Shown piece by piece: positions 45,647 through 54,500 of a stretch of 64,000 nucleotides of DNA. How positions within the stretch are numbered: position 1 is the stretch's first letter; every line of letters begins with the position of its first letter. Both the position numbers and the translations under genes were made by a program. Below the pieces are notes generated by a model. It saw only the letters and a list, made by a program, of their open reading frames with translations, had not been told where the DNA came from and ran no database searches. The DNA lies in the NCBI GenBank assembly GCA_016711805.1, contig JADJSH010000020.1:1-64000 (forward strand). Direction: 5' to 3'. Origin of the DNA: Bacteroidota bacterium. Lineage in GTDB: Bacteria; Bacteroidota; Bacteroidia; B-17B0; Aurantibacillaceae.

Positions 45647-46588
45647 ATGAAAAAAACAGTAGGTTTATTTATATTTTTCGTGTCTTTTGCATTTAATGTA
45701 ATAGCCTGTTTAAATGGTGATAGTAAAATATTAAAGAATGGCATTTATCTTTACGAAGATTATAAAGGTAAAATCCCTTATGGGCATTCCTTTCATATAG
45801 ATAATGATAACTTCAAATCTGCTTTTAGAGAAATTGATAGCCTTTATAAATCGACCAAAGATTTAGATTATCTTTCAGATAAAGGTTTGCTTTTAATTTT
45901 ATTAAAGGAATACGGAAAAGCAATTAATATATATCTTGAAATTGAAAAGATGAAGCCAGGAAGGTATTCAACTGCTTCTAATATTGGGACAGCTTACGAA
46001 TTAATTGGTGATAATGAAAATGCTTTAAAATGGATAAAAAAGTCCATTGAACTTGATTCTAAATCTCATTATGAATCCGAATGGATCCATGTTAAAATAT
46101 TGGAAGCAAAAATTGATTCTCAAAAATCTATTAATTCATTATCATTAATTAATACTGATTTCGGAACTGATTCACTGCCCAAAACAAGCCTGTCAAAGGA
46201 AGCTTTAACAAAATTAGGAGATGCCATATATTTTCAACTAAATGAGAGAATTTCATTTATTAAACCAAAAGATAAAATCGTTGCTCAACTATTATTTGAT
46301 CTAGCTAACATTACTTGTTTATTAAAGAATGAACATGATGGAATGCCAACTTTTGATAAAGCAAAGGAGTATGGGTTTGATTCTACTATAGTTGAAATGA
46401 GAAAAATAGCTTTAAATCAGGCTAGTAATAAATATTGGGCAGATTTAAGAGCAAAAGGAAATATAGAAGTAGAAAAAAAATATCCAAATAATGATAAACT
46501 TTATGTTGGAGTAGCTCTTATTTCAATTATTTTAATTGTGATTGTTGTTATATTTATTAGACGTAAAAAAATAAAAATTACAAGATGA
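45647..46588 (+). CDS. Exported TPR-like protein with C-terminal membrane anchor
   Basis: 313-residue protein. It has a signal peptide (MKKTVGLFIFFVSFAFNVIAC). A helical repeat region includes a TPR-like unit, 'ASNIGTAYELIGDNENALKWIKKSIELDSKSHYESEW' (about residues 107-143). A single C-terminal TM helix (VGVALISIILIVIVVIFI) is followed by basic residues, so the bulk faces the periplasm. The ATG at 45647 gives a proper signal peptide; an upstream in-frame ATG at 45614 would overlap the previous gene. It overlaps the next gene by four bases (ATGA), indicating translational coupling. Function unknown. Confidence 0.65.
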   Translation: MKKTVGLFIFFVSFAFNVIACLNGDSKILKNGIYLYEDYKGKIPYGHSFHIDNDNFKSAFREIDSLYKSTKDLDYLSDKGLLLILLKEYGKAINIYLEIEKMKPGRYSTASNIGTAYELIGDNENALKWIKKSIELDSKSHYESEWIHVKILEAKIDSQKSINSLSLINTDFGTDSLPKTSLSKEALTKLGDAIYFQLNERISFIKPKDKIVAQLLFDLANITCLLKNEHDGMPTFDKAKEYGFDSTIVEMRKIALNQASNKYWADLRAKGNIEVEKKYPNNDKLYVGVALISIILIVIVVIFIRRKKIKITR

Positions 46589-47589
46589 AAAACATTATTC
46601 ACGTAATTATTTTTCTGTTTTTTTATTTATTCTTTTCTTCAGGAATAAGCGCACAAGAAAGACTTAGCCAGTCTGAAAATTTTAATAACCTGCTACAATC
46701 ATTGAAAAAATTACCTTTATTAGATGAAAATGGAGTTAATCATAATTTGCCTGAGTTAAGAAATGAAATTGATTCAAAGTTGAATTATGCTCAAACATAT
46801 TTAACTATTCAACTTTCGGGTTTAGTACTTTCTGATAGCTCAGATTATTTTGAGAAAAAACTAAAAGAGCTGAGAGAACTTGAAGGAAAAAAATTAAAAG
46901 GTAAAGACTCAATTATCCTGTTAAATGAAAAGGAGAAGCTTTATTTGTTGACTTCTGTACTAAGGCCTTTCAATAGTGACACATGCTTGTTTAAGTTAAT
47001 TAAAATCTGGTTTGACGTAACAGTTCCTGTTGCTTTTACTTCTGCTCAAGAATGCGCTATCAACTATAAAATTTGGTTATATGAATTAGGAGAAAATAGA
47101 TTTATAAAAGAAAAGGAAGTTAAATATTTTACTATGCGTAAAGAGGCATTGTATTTTAAAAAGGTGCAGTATTATGATGATCTTCCTTACAAAAGTATTT
47201 TTCTGGAAAAATTAAATTTAGAAAAGAGTAAGAAGTTATTAAGTTTGTCTGGTAGAGACAGCTTGGAATATATCTCTTATTTAAACAGATCCATAAAGTT
47301 AAGCGCTTTCAATTTGAATAGCAGAACTGATAGTTTGACAAAGTTTATTGAAGAACTATTGTTGAAAGCTTATGAATTAAAGCCAACGCAGTATAGTATA
47401 AATTATAATCTTTTTATTTTTTATTATAACGAAGGAGCAACTTTAATGAGATCAATAGAATATGATATAAGTGAAAAGGAGTTGGATAGGATTCAAGAGA
47501 AAGCAAAAAAACTTTTCGAAAAAGCCCTGTACCATGCTGAAAAAATTGGATTAGCAGATAAATATAGAGATAGACTTAAGGTAGATTAA
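46585..47589 (+). CDS. Uncharacterised exported helical protein
   Basis: 334-residue protein with a signal peptide (about residues 1-24, ending GISAQ). The remainder is almost entirely helical and charged, with TPR-like spacing near the C-terminus (LLLKAYELKPTQYSINYNLFIFYYNEGATLMRSIEYDISEKEL, then AKKLFEKALYHAEKIG). It overlaps the preceding gene by four bases. I do not recognise the family. It may form a periplasmic complex with the membrane-anchored TPR-like neighbour; that is inference from coupling only. Confidence 0.6.
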   Translation: MKNIIHVIIFLFFYLFFSSGISAQERLSQSENFNNLLQSLKKLPLLDENGVNHNLPELRNEIDSKLNYAQTYLTIQLSGLVLSDSSDYFEKKLKELRELEGKKLKGKDSIILLNEKEKLYLLTSVLRPFNSDTCLFKLIKIWFDVTVPVAFTSAQECAINYKIWLYELGENRFIKEKEVKYFTMRKEALYFKKVQYYDDLPYKSIFLEKLNLEKSKKLLSLSGRDSLEYISYLNRSIKLSAFNLNSRTDSLTKFIEELLLKAYELKPTQYSINYNLFIFYYNEGATLMRSIEYDISEKELDRIQEKAKKLFEKALYHAEKIGLADKYRDRLKVD

Positions 47590-47609
47590 TCATCGGGTTT
47601 GGATTAAAA

Positions 47610-47963
47610 TCACTTCGCAAACACAAAAAATATTCCTGTACAAAGCACACAACTTACAGCAATATTTATAAAAGCCCATGCGGTCATTCCTTGTTTGATG
47701 AGTTCAAAGGTTTCGTAACTAAAAGTGGAGAAGGTACTTAATCCTCCACAAATACCAATTAAAACTAGGTGCTTATAATTATCGGGAATTAAATTTTTTT
47801 CTTGATAGAGATAAATAATGGTTGCAAAAATAAAGCAACTCAATACATTAGATGATAACGTTGCCCAAGGCAATGATAAAGTGGTTTTACCAAATAACAT
47901 GGCTATGATAAAACGCAGTAAGCTTCCTAATCCTCCGCCGATAAATACTAATAGATAGTTCAT
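47610..47963 (-). CDS. crcB: Fluoride channel CrcB/Fluc
   Basis: 117-residue four-TM fluoride exporter that works as a dual-topology dimer. Signatures: GGGLGSLLRFIIAMLFG at the N-terminus (about residues 9-25), SSNVLSCFIFA in helix 2 (the conserved Asn that lines the pore), and GICGGLSTFSTFSYE in helix 3 with the break and the Phe-box residues. The length is usual. I looked for a fluoride riboswitch upstream; the region instead holds the CCCGCAGAT inverted repeat and no riboswitch could be recognised by eye. It lies downstream of anmK on the same strand. Confidence 0.92.
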   Translation of the reverse strand: MNYLLVFIGGGLGSLLRFIIAMLFGKTTLSLPWATLSSNVLSCFIFATIIYLYQEKNLIPDNYKHLVLIGICGGLSTFSTFSYETFELIKQGMTAWAFINIAVSCVLCTGIFFVFAK

Positions 47964-47979
47964 TTGTTTTTTTTTATTT

Positions 47980-48060
47980 CCCGCAGATCTCGCTGATGAC
48001 CGCAGATTTTTTCTCTATATGGTTAATTTTTTTTCTGCGTTCATCTGCGTTATCTGCGGG
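47980..48060. repeat. Inverted repeat with CCCGCAGAT ends, copy 2
   Basis: Starts CCCGCAGATCTCGCTGATGA and ends TCATCTGCGTTATCTGCGGG, with the same terminal motif and internal 'CGCAGAT' repeats as the element at 3115-3225. It ends three bases from the anmK stop codon and occupies the whole anmK-crcB gap on the minus strand, where it could act as a terminator or processing hairpin. Confidence 0.75.
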
Positions 48061-48063
48061 ACA

Positions 48064-49122
48064 CTATTTCTTCCCTAAATACACCGCTCCCCCAATACTA
48101 TCTCTGCTTGCTTTGGTTACAGAGTTTAATGTATTGATTTGTTCGTTTACTCTTAAAAATCCTAAGTACGCAAATATAATCGCTTCTTTAAATTGTATCA
48201 CATCATCTGACGGAATATGAATCTCGCCATTATAGTTTGCTTTTAATCGCTCAATAAAAAATGTATTGTAGGCACCGCCGCCCGTTATTAAAACCGAATT
48301 TAAATGTTCTTGTTTTAAAATAGAGCTGATATGAAACACCATATACTCAACGCAAGTTGCTAGTTTATCATTCAAAGAAATGGATGAAGAAATTAAAATT
48401 GGTAAAAAATGTTGTTCAAACCATTCTCTTCCTATCGATTGTTGCTGTGTATTTAAATCTAATAAGTGTTGTAATAATTCACCATTACTTTTTCCAGAAG
48501 AAGCTAAAACACCGCCATCATCGTAAGCTTTTCCAATACTTTCGATTAAATAATTTAAAGCCATATTGGCAATGCAAATATCAAAGGCGGAAGTTTTACC
48601 ATTTTTGTTAAAGGAAATATTAGCAATACCCCCAATATTTAAGCAAGACTCCGATTCTGGAAACAAATCTCTATCACCAATTGGTACCAAAGGAGCTCCT
48701 TGCCCTTTTAAAGCCACATCTAAACTTCTGAAATCACAAACGGTATCAATACCCGTTTTTGCGGCAATGGTTGCACCACAACCTATTTGAGTCGTAAACC
48801 CAAGCTGAGGTCGGTGGAAAATAGTGTGTCCGTGAGAGGAAATATAATTGGCTGTTTGGTTATTTTCCTTTAAAAAATCATTCACTTTTTCAGATATAAA
48901 TTCGCCGTACACGCTATGTAATTTAAAGTATTGTTCGGCGCTTGCGTCATAGGCATTTTGCAGACGTTCTTTCCATACCGCTTCGTAGACAATGGTTTTG
49001 GATGCTAGTAATTTAAACGAAACCATCTTATTTTGCTCACTAAATTCACATAAAGCTAAATCGAGCCCATCCAAAGATGTCCCACTCATTAAACCAAGTA
49101 TTTTTAAAGATTGTGCCTGCAT
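48064..49122 (-). CDS. anmK: Anhydro-N-acetylmuramic acid kinase
   Basis: 352-residue peptidoglycan-recycling kinase that converts 1,6-anhydro-MurNAc to MurNAc-6-phosphate. ASKHA-fold signatures: GLMSGTSLDGLDLALCEF at residues 11-28 (phosphate-binding), 'SHGHTIFHRP' (about 95-104), 'CDFRSLDVALKGQGAPLVPIGDRDLF' (about 134-159), 'NIGGIANISF' and 'GGGAYNTFFIERL'. It pairs functionally with peptidoglycan turnover; the window also encodes an L,D-transpeptidase but no MurQ. The gene is intact and of normal family length. Confidence 0.94.
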   Translation of the reverse strand: MQAQSLKILGLMSGTSLDGLDLALCEFSEQNKMVSFKLLASKTIVYEAVWKERLQNAYDASAEQYFKLHSVYGEFISEKVNDFLKENNQTANYISSHGHTIFHRPQLGFTTQIGCGATIAAKTGIDTVCDFRSLDVALKGQGAPLVPIGDRDLFPESESCLNIGGIANISFNKNGKTSAFDICIANMALNYLIESIGKAYDDGGVLASSGKSNGELLQHLLDLNTQQQSIGREWFEQHFLPILISSSISLNDKLATCVEYMVFHISSILKQEHLNSVLITGGGAYNTFFIERLKANYNGEIHIPSDDVIQFKEAIIFAYLGFLRVNEQINTLNSVTKASRDSIGGAVYLGKK

Positions 49123-49214
49123 TTTAAACTAAAGTTACTTAGAATTGTTTCTTTTTTGGGACAATTATTGAAATTCTCTCAACAAAATAATTTTAACAAA
49201 TCGACGATTTAGAC

Positions 49215-49243
49215 TTGATAATTCGAAATATCTTCTATTTTTG
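49215..49243 (+). promoter_or_regulatory. Promoter candidate for the acyl-CoA dehydrogenase gene
   Basis: TTG at 49215-49217, an 18-base spacer, and TATTTTTG at 49236-49243, which matches TAnnTTTG. It sits 37 bases before the ATG at 49281. Confidence 0.55.
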
Positions 49244-49280
49244 TGAGGATAATTCGTTCAACTATTAAAAACATACAACC

Positions 49281-50425
49281 ATGCAATTTCAACTAACAGA
49301 AGAGCAATTGATGATTCAAGCAGCAGCAAGAGATTTCGCTCAAAACGACTGCAAACCAGGAGTAATTGAGAGAGATGAACACCAAAAATTTCCAGCAGAA
49401 CAAGTTAAAAAGCTTGGAGAATTGGGTTTTTTAGGAATGATGGTTGACCCGAAATACGGCGGAGGCGGTATGGATGCTATTTCTTACGTACTTTAGCTAT
49501 GGAAGAAATTTCTAAAGTAGATGCGTCTTGTAGCGTAGTAATGAGTGTAAATAACTCATTAGTTTGTTGGGGATTAGAGCATTTTGGTAACGAAGAACAA
49601 AAACAAAAATATTTAGTGCCTTTAGCTAAAGGCGAAGTGATAGGTGCATTTTGCTTATCAGAACCAGAAGCGGGAAGTGATGCTACATCTCAACGTACTA
49701 CTGCTATTGATCAAGGCGACCATTATTTAGTAAATGGTACAAAAAACTGGATCACTAACGGAAGCAGTGCTTCTATTTATTTAGTAATGGTTCAAACTAA
49801 TGTAGAATTAGGACATAAAGGAATTAACTGTTTAATTATTGAAAAAGGAATGCCGGGATTTGTGGTAGGTCCTAAAGAAAATAAAATGGGTATTCGCGGA
49901 AGTGATACTCACTCTTTAATGTTTACTGATGTAAAAGTTCCAAAAGCAAACCGTATTGGTGAAGAAGGATTTGGTTTCAAATTCGCGATGAAAACATTAG
50001 GCGGTGGCCGTATTGGTATCGCTTCACAAGCATTAGGAATTGCTAGCGGTGCTTATGAATTAGCATTAGCGTATTCGAAAGAGCGTAAAGCATTTGGTAA
50101 ATTAATTTCTCAGCATCAAGCTATTCAATTTAAATTAGCAGATATGGCTACTCGTATTGAAGCAGCTCGTTTATTAATTTATCGTGCAGCTTGGTTAAAA
50201 GACCAAGGTTTACCTTGCGAAAAAGAAGGCGCACAAGCAAAAGTATTTGCATCAGAAACCGCTATGTGGGTAACTACTGAAGCCGTTCAAATACATGGTG
50301 GTTACGGTTATGTAAAAGAGTACCATGTTGAGCGTTTAATGCGTGATGCGAAAATTACTCAAATTTACGAAGGTACTAGCGAGGTTCAACGTATTGTTGT
50401 TTCTAGAGCGCTTTTAGCGGATTAA
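49281..50425 (+). CDS. Acyl-CoA dehydrogenase (butyryl-CoA type), reading frame split by a single-base deletion
   Basis: FAD enzyme of fatty-acid beta-oxidation, introducing a trans-2 double bond into short-chain acyl-CoA. The first piece (49281-49496) runs MQFQLTEEQLMIQ to GGGGMDAISYVL and hits TAG. The second piece (49499-50425) resumes MEEISKVDASCSVVMSVNNSL. Adding one base near 49488-49491 restores SYV(T)LAMEEISKVDAS, the normal family sequence, giving about 381 residues. Later motifs are intact: AFCLSEPEAGSDATS, the FAD/substrate segment QALGIASGAYELALAYSKERKAFGK, and the C-terminal catalytic-base region IYEGTSEVQRIVVSRALL. Likely a sequence error rather than inactivation. A terminator follows. 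Confidence 0.92.
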
Positions 50426-50444
50426 TATTATTTTATTATAAATG

Positions 50445-50475
50445 AAAGGCTATCTCAATTGAGATAGCCTTTTTT
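50445..50475 (+). terminator. Rho-independent terminator after acyl-CoA dehydrogenase
   Basis: Near-perfect palindrome AAAGGCTATCTCAATTGAGATAGCCTTT with a T-run, starting about 20 bases after the stop codon. Confidence 0.9.
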
Positions 50476-50730
50476 ATTACCTAAATTTTTTTAAAGATGT
50501 TTTATATATTTCTCTTAAAACTTTTCTGAATATTTTGCCGCCAATCAAACTTTAGCATGATTAAAAGCTTTCATTTTTTTTTTCCTTGAAGAAAAAGAAA
50601 CAAAATTAAGACAATTCGCCGACTCCCATTTGCCCCGCAGTGCCTTCTCAGAATGGTAGTCCGCACCGAATTGCCAAGGTCAGCCGCACAATTACTAACG
50701 TATGATAAACTGGAAAATACACCTAAAAAA
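50476..50730. other. Non-coding stretch with dispersed-repeat character
   Basis: No open frame of note. It contains a G+C-richer passage (about 50600-50695: 'ccgactcccatttgccccgcagtgcc...ccaaggtcagccgcacaatt') very unlike the surrounding A+T-rich DNA and reminiscent of a dispersed intergenic repeat seen in Bacteroidota. No RNA gene could be recognised. Confidence 0.4.
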
Positions 50731-52273
50731 TTAATTCTTAATTATTTTATACGATTGTGTTTGTTTACTACCAATTTGTAAAAAATAAATACCTGCTTGT
50801 AAAGTTTGAACATCAATGGTCGAACGCTCGTTTTCTAATTTCCCATTTAATACAGTTTGCCCTAATGTGTTTATAATAGCGTATGACTCATTAACTATAC
50901 TTGTGGATGTATTAATGTGAAGAATATCATTTGCTGGGTTAGGATAGATAGAAAAGGTTTTGTTGTTTAATTGGTTTTCCTGAACACTAGTTGCTGATAA
51001 GGGCGCAAGTTTAATAATCCAATAATCAGCTGAACCATTAATGCTAATGACATCATCACTATATGAAGCAGTATTTCCGCAAATAGCATAGCCCCCATCG
51101 TTGGTTGGTATAATAGAACCAATTGGTGTATATACATTACCAGTGATTGATTTCTGCCAATTTATAGTGCCAACAGCATCAAGTTTTACTACCCATATAT
51201 CACTAGATGTATGAGTTGTTGGTAAATCTCCATCATTAGATGACGTAGACCCCACCATGATGTAGCCATTATCTGACGTTTGTTTAATATCATAAAATGT
51301 ATCCCAATTAGTTCCTCCGTATGTTTTTTGCCATTCTACATTACTGTTAGAATCAAGTTTAACAATGTAGTAATCATAATCACCATAATTATACGATAAA
51401 TCTCCATCTGTTGATTTAGAAACACCGCCTATTATATATCCATGGTCTGAAGTTTGAGATATAGTTTTTGGAATTTCTGCTAATGAACCACCAAACGATT
51501 TTTGCCAGATGATATTACCAGTTGAGTTGATTTTTAAAACCCAATAATCTCCTGAGCCATGATTAAATGTTATATCTCCATTACTTGAAGCTGAATTACC
51601 AGCGATGATATAACCTCCATCTATCGTTTGTTTTACAGATAAGGCTCTATCGTAACTATTTCCTCCATATGTTTTTTGCCAAGCTATATTTCCAGTACTA
51701 TCTGTTTTAATGACCCAATAATCAGCGACGCCGTGATTATTAGTTATTTGTCCATCATTTGATTAAGTAATTCCTGCAATGATGTATCCGTGATCTGCAG
51801 TTTGTTCTATACTATTAGCGCCATCACCAAGAGAACCACCGTAAGATTTTTCCCATTGTATATTTCCTAAACTGTTTATTTTTACGATCCACATATCTGT
51901 ATTACCATAGCTAACAGATTTATTACCATCATTCGAATTTGAGGTTCCGCACAGTATGTAACCTCCATCATGTGTTTTACTGATCGAAGTTAAATCATCG
52001 TCGCCTGATCCTCCATATGTTTTCATCCAGTTATATGACCCGTTCGCATTAGTTTTTACTACCCAATAATCTTTGCCACCATGGTTGAAAACAACATTGT
52101 AATCATTTGATTCGCTGGTTCCGGCAATAATCAAACCGCCGTCATTAGTCTGTTCAATTTTTTTGAATAGTCGTGATTTGATCCTCCAAATGCTTTTGCC
52201 ATTGAATAGTTGGTGCCTGGGCATAAGAGCTTAGTGCAAAGGCACTAACGATATAAAGTAAAGATAGTTTCAT
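50731..52273 (-). pseudogene. T9SS beta-propeller-like repeat protein, two frameshifts and one nonsense codon
   Basis: A gene of about 514 codons, paralogous to the next one upstream. It starts at 52273 with a signal peptide (MKLSLLYIVSAFALSSYAQ) and APTIQWQ. One base is missing from the A-run on the coding strand at 52197-52194 and another at 52164-52158; correcting both gives QWQKAFGGSNHDYSKKIEQTNDGG. An in-frame TAA at 51765-51763 then interrupts an otherwise intact frame (GIT*SNDG). Repeats of about 50 residues follow, with 'QTxDxGYIIxG', 'SNDGDI', 'DYWVxK' and 'W-Q-K-x-Y/F-G-G' phrases. The C-terminal sorting domain (FSIYPNPANDILHINTST) is complete. Confidence 0.8.
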
Positions 52274-52319
52274 AATAGTTAATTTTAATGTGGATATAAA
52301 TCGCAGAAGTTTTTTTAAA

Positions 52320-53882
52320 TTAATTCTTAATTATTTTAGTTGATTGCGTTTGCTTGCCACCAATTTGTAAAAAATAAATTCCTGATTCTAATGTTTGAAC
52401 ATCAATGGTTGAATGTTCATTTTCAAGTTTACCATTTAGTATTGTTTGCCCTAAAGTATTTACAATGTTGTACGATTCATTAGTTAAACTAGTTGAGGTG
52501 TTGACGTGAATGACTTCATTTGCAGGATTAGGGTAAATAGAAAGGGTGTTAGTTAATTGTTTTTCGTGAATACCTACTGTATTCATATTTAATTTGAAAA
52601 TCCATGCTTCCTCACAAAAACAATTCCATGTATAAGGATTAACAACATCGTGATCAATTGATGAAGTTCCACCAGACAAAACAAATTGGTTATCAATTGT
52701 TTTCGTTAATTTCGCCCCATTTTCCTGCATTGAACCGCCATACAGACTTTGGTTATTAATAATACCTACAGAATCTACTTCAATTAACCAAATTGCATCG
52801 CCAAGTACGTTATTAGTTATATCTCCATCATTTGAATACGTATATCCTGAACATATAATTTTATTTGAATTTAATTCTATAAAATCATCAATTCGATCCA
52901 TGCCAGAACCTCCATAATTTTTTTGCCATATTAAATTTCCATTTGCAGAAAGAACATTTAGCGTCCCATCTATACCATTATTTGAAATGCAGGATGAAAA
53001 CATGATTTTTCCATTACCTAATTCTTTAACGCATGTTGCACTTTTGTCATTATAAGGTGCTAAAAAAGATTTATCCCATACAATATTTAGTGTATTATCT
53101 ATTTTGAAAATCCAAGTATCATAGAATCCGGCGGCAGCTAAATGTTGACTGACATCAAAGTCTGTTGAACGGGAACGCCCTAAAATTGCAATTCCACCAT
53201 CGCTGGTTAGAGTGGCTGAATAAAAGTTATCGTCATCAGAACCACCATAGTTTTTTTGAGAAAGAATAGTTCCATTTGAACTTAGTTTAAAATATACAAT
53301 ATCGTTTTCATTCATTCCGTTACTATGAGAATTTATAATATCACCATCGTTCGACACTGTGTTTGCAAATACATGTAAATCGCCGTTTGTAGCTTCTATT
53401 AAATGACTATTAGTACTGAAACCTCCATCGCCAGAGCCACCATATCGTTGTTCCCAGAGAATGCCAGTATCATTAAATTTTATTAGCCAAATGTTTTTAG
53501 GTGTGGTGGAGTATGGAATGCTTAGTAAATCCCCATCTGAAGAATAACTTGTGCCGCTAGCTAAATAGTTCCCGTCATTTGTTTGTATAATATCTGTTAA
53601 GTAATCGGTATTAGAGCCTCCAATTGGTTTTTTCCAAACAAAATTGCCATTTACATCAATTTTCGAAATCCACGCGTCCCAACCACCATGGTAGTTGCTC
53701 AAATTTCCAGCTGTAGAAAGTGTAGACCCAACAGAATAAAAATTACCATCAGTAGATTGAATGGTTTTGTTTACAGCATCTACATTATTGCCTACAATTA
53801 AATTTTGCCATTGAATAGTTGGTGCTTGAGAATACGTGTTTAGTGCAAATGCACTTGCGATAGTAAGTAGTAGTAGTTTCAT
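52320..53882 (-). CDS. Secreted beta-propeller-like repeat protein with T9SS sorting domain
   Basis: 520-residue intact protein. Signal peptide MKLLLLTIASAFALNTYSQ, then APTIQWQ as in its broken neighbour. At least six repeats of about 50-60 residues are marked by 'QTNDGNYLASGTSYSSDGD', 'IWLIKFND' and 'WEQRYGGSG' type phrases, consistent with a beta-propeller or related surface repeat fold. The sorting domain starts LSIYPNPANEVIHVNTSTS and ends STKIIKN. The two paralogues share both ends almost word for word, so they arose by tandem duplication. Ligand unknown. Confidence 0.83.
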   Translation of the reverse strand: MKLLLLTIASAFALNTYSQAPTIQWQNLIVGNNVDAVNKTIQSTDGNFYSVGSTLSTAGNLSNYHGGWDAWISKIDVNGNFVWKKPIGGSNTDYLTDIIQTNDGNYLASGTSYSSDGDLLSIPYSTTPKNIWLIKFNDTGILWEQRYGGSGDGGFSTNSHLIEATNGDLHVFANTVSNDGDIINSHSNGMNENDIVYFKLSSNGTILSQKNYGGSDDDNFYSATLTSDGGIAILGRSRSTDFDVSQHLAAAGFYDTWIFKIDNTLNIVWDKSFLAPYNDKSATCVKELGNGKIMFSSCISNNGIDGTLNVLSANGNLIWQKNYGGSGMDRIDDFIELNSNKIICSGYTYSNDGDITNNVLGDAIWLIEVDSVGIINNQSLYGGSMQENGAKLTKTIDNQFVLSGGTSSIDHDVVNPYTWNCFCEEAWIFKLNMNTVGIHEKQLTNTLSIYPNPANEVIHVNTSTSLTNESYNIVNTLGQTILNGKLENEHSTIDVQTLESGIYFLQIGGKQTQSTKIIKN

Positions 53883-54295
53883 AATAGTTAATTTTCTATT
53901 ACAAAAATACTAGCTATTAAAACTATAAAATTCAACAATGAGTAAATGGCGGGTTTGATTTGATAGGTGGTGGGTTTTTACCGATAAGTGATTCTTCTTT
54001 AAAACTTTTTGTCTTGATACAAAAAGTTGCAAAAAAATCAAGGCTTATTAAAATTTCGCTAAAATCTGCATAGTATCAAACTGATGATTTGAAGCGCTGC
54101 GCGAACAGCCCAAATCATCTCCACACATGCTAACGCATTTGATACCATTGGATTTTTAAGCTAAATTTTAATAGGTCAACTAAATTAAATACACACGTTT
54201 ACTTTTCTAATGTAGATGTAAGTGTTGATAGGGGGAATCCGCCTTTTAAATTTAACGAAGAAAATCGAATTTATTTTTAGCAGGGATTTATGCGA

Positions 54296-54347
54296 CGATT
54301 CTAGGCTGTTTGAGAGCGGTTTTTCACCGTTCGAGTTTCTAGAATCG
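54296..54347. repeat. Hairpin with CGATTCTAG/CTAGAATCG arms
   Basis: Arms CGATTCTAG (54296-54304) and CTAGAATCG (54339-54347) enclose a further partial inverted repeat (gagagcgg/ccgttcg). A stable structured RNA would form if transcribed. Function unknown. Confidence 0.55.
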
Positions 54348-54405
54348 GGCGGGAAAATAAGTTCAGATTTTCAAGGAAAATTTAAGAAGCGGTGATTTTT
54401 CTTTG

Positions 54406-54438
54406 TTCCTTTCTTTGCATGGTAGGCAAAGAAAGGAA
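54406..54438. repeat. Hairpin with 13-bp perfect arms
   Basis: TTCCTTTCTTTGC (54406-54418), a 7-base loop, then GCAAAGAAAGGAA (54426-54438). It lies about 60 bases downstream of the stop codon of the minus-strand oxidoreductase gene. No adjacent T-run fits a classic terminator. Confidence 0.6.
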
Positions 54439-54500
54439 GTACTAAAAGTATTATGTGGGTCGTAAATTTCTTTTTGTGACTTTTTTGTCAAGAAGAGAGG

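Larger units (their letters stand above)
53883..54500. other. 618-base gene-free region made of repeat-like hairpins
   Basis: I see no credible gene. The region contains two clear hairpins (54296-54347 and 54406-54438), a 'ttttgtcttgatacaaaaagttgcaaaaaaatcaaggc' passage (about 54005-54045) and G+C-richer islands such as 'gaagcgctgcgcgaacagccc'. It looks like a composite of dispersed non-coding repeats placed downstream of the disulfide-oxidoreductase gene. No tRNA or riboswitch was recognised. Confidence 0.55.

Noticed and set aside
47964..48062. Fluoride riboswitch upstream of crcB
   Set aside because: The space is filled by the CCCGCAGAT inverted repeat and I could not find the conserved riboswitch core by eye.
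50600..50695. Possible tRNA or structured RNA in the G+C-rich passage
   Set aside because: No cloverleaf, CCA end or anticodon arm could be fitted; a dispersed repeat is the simpler reading.
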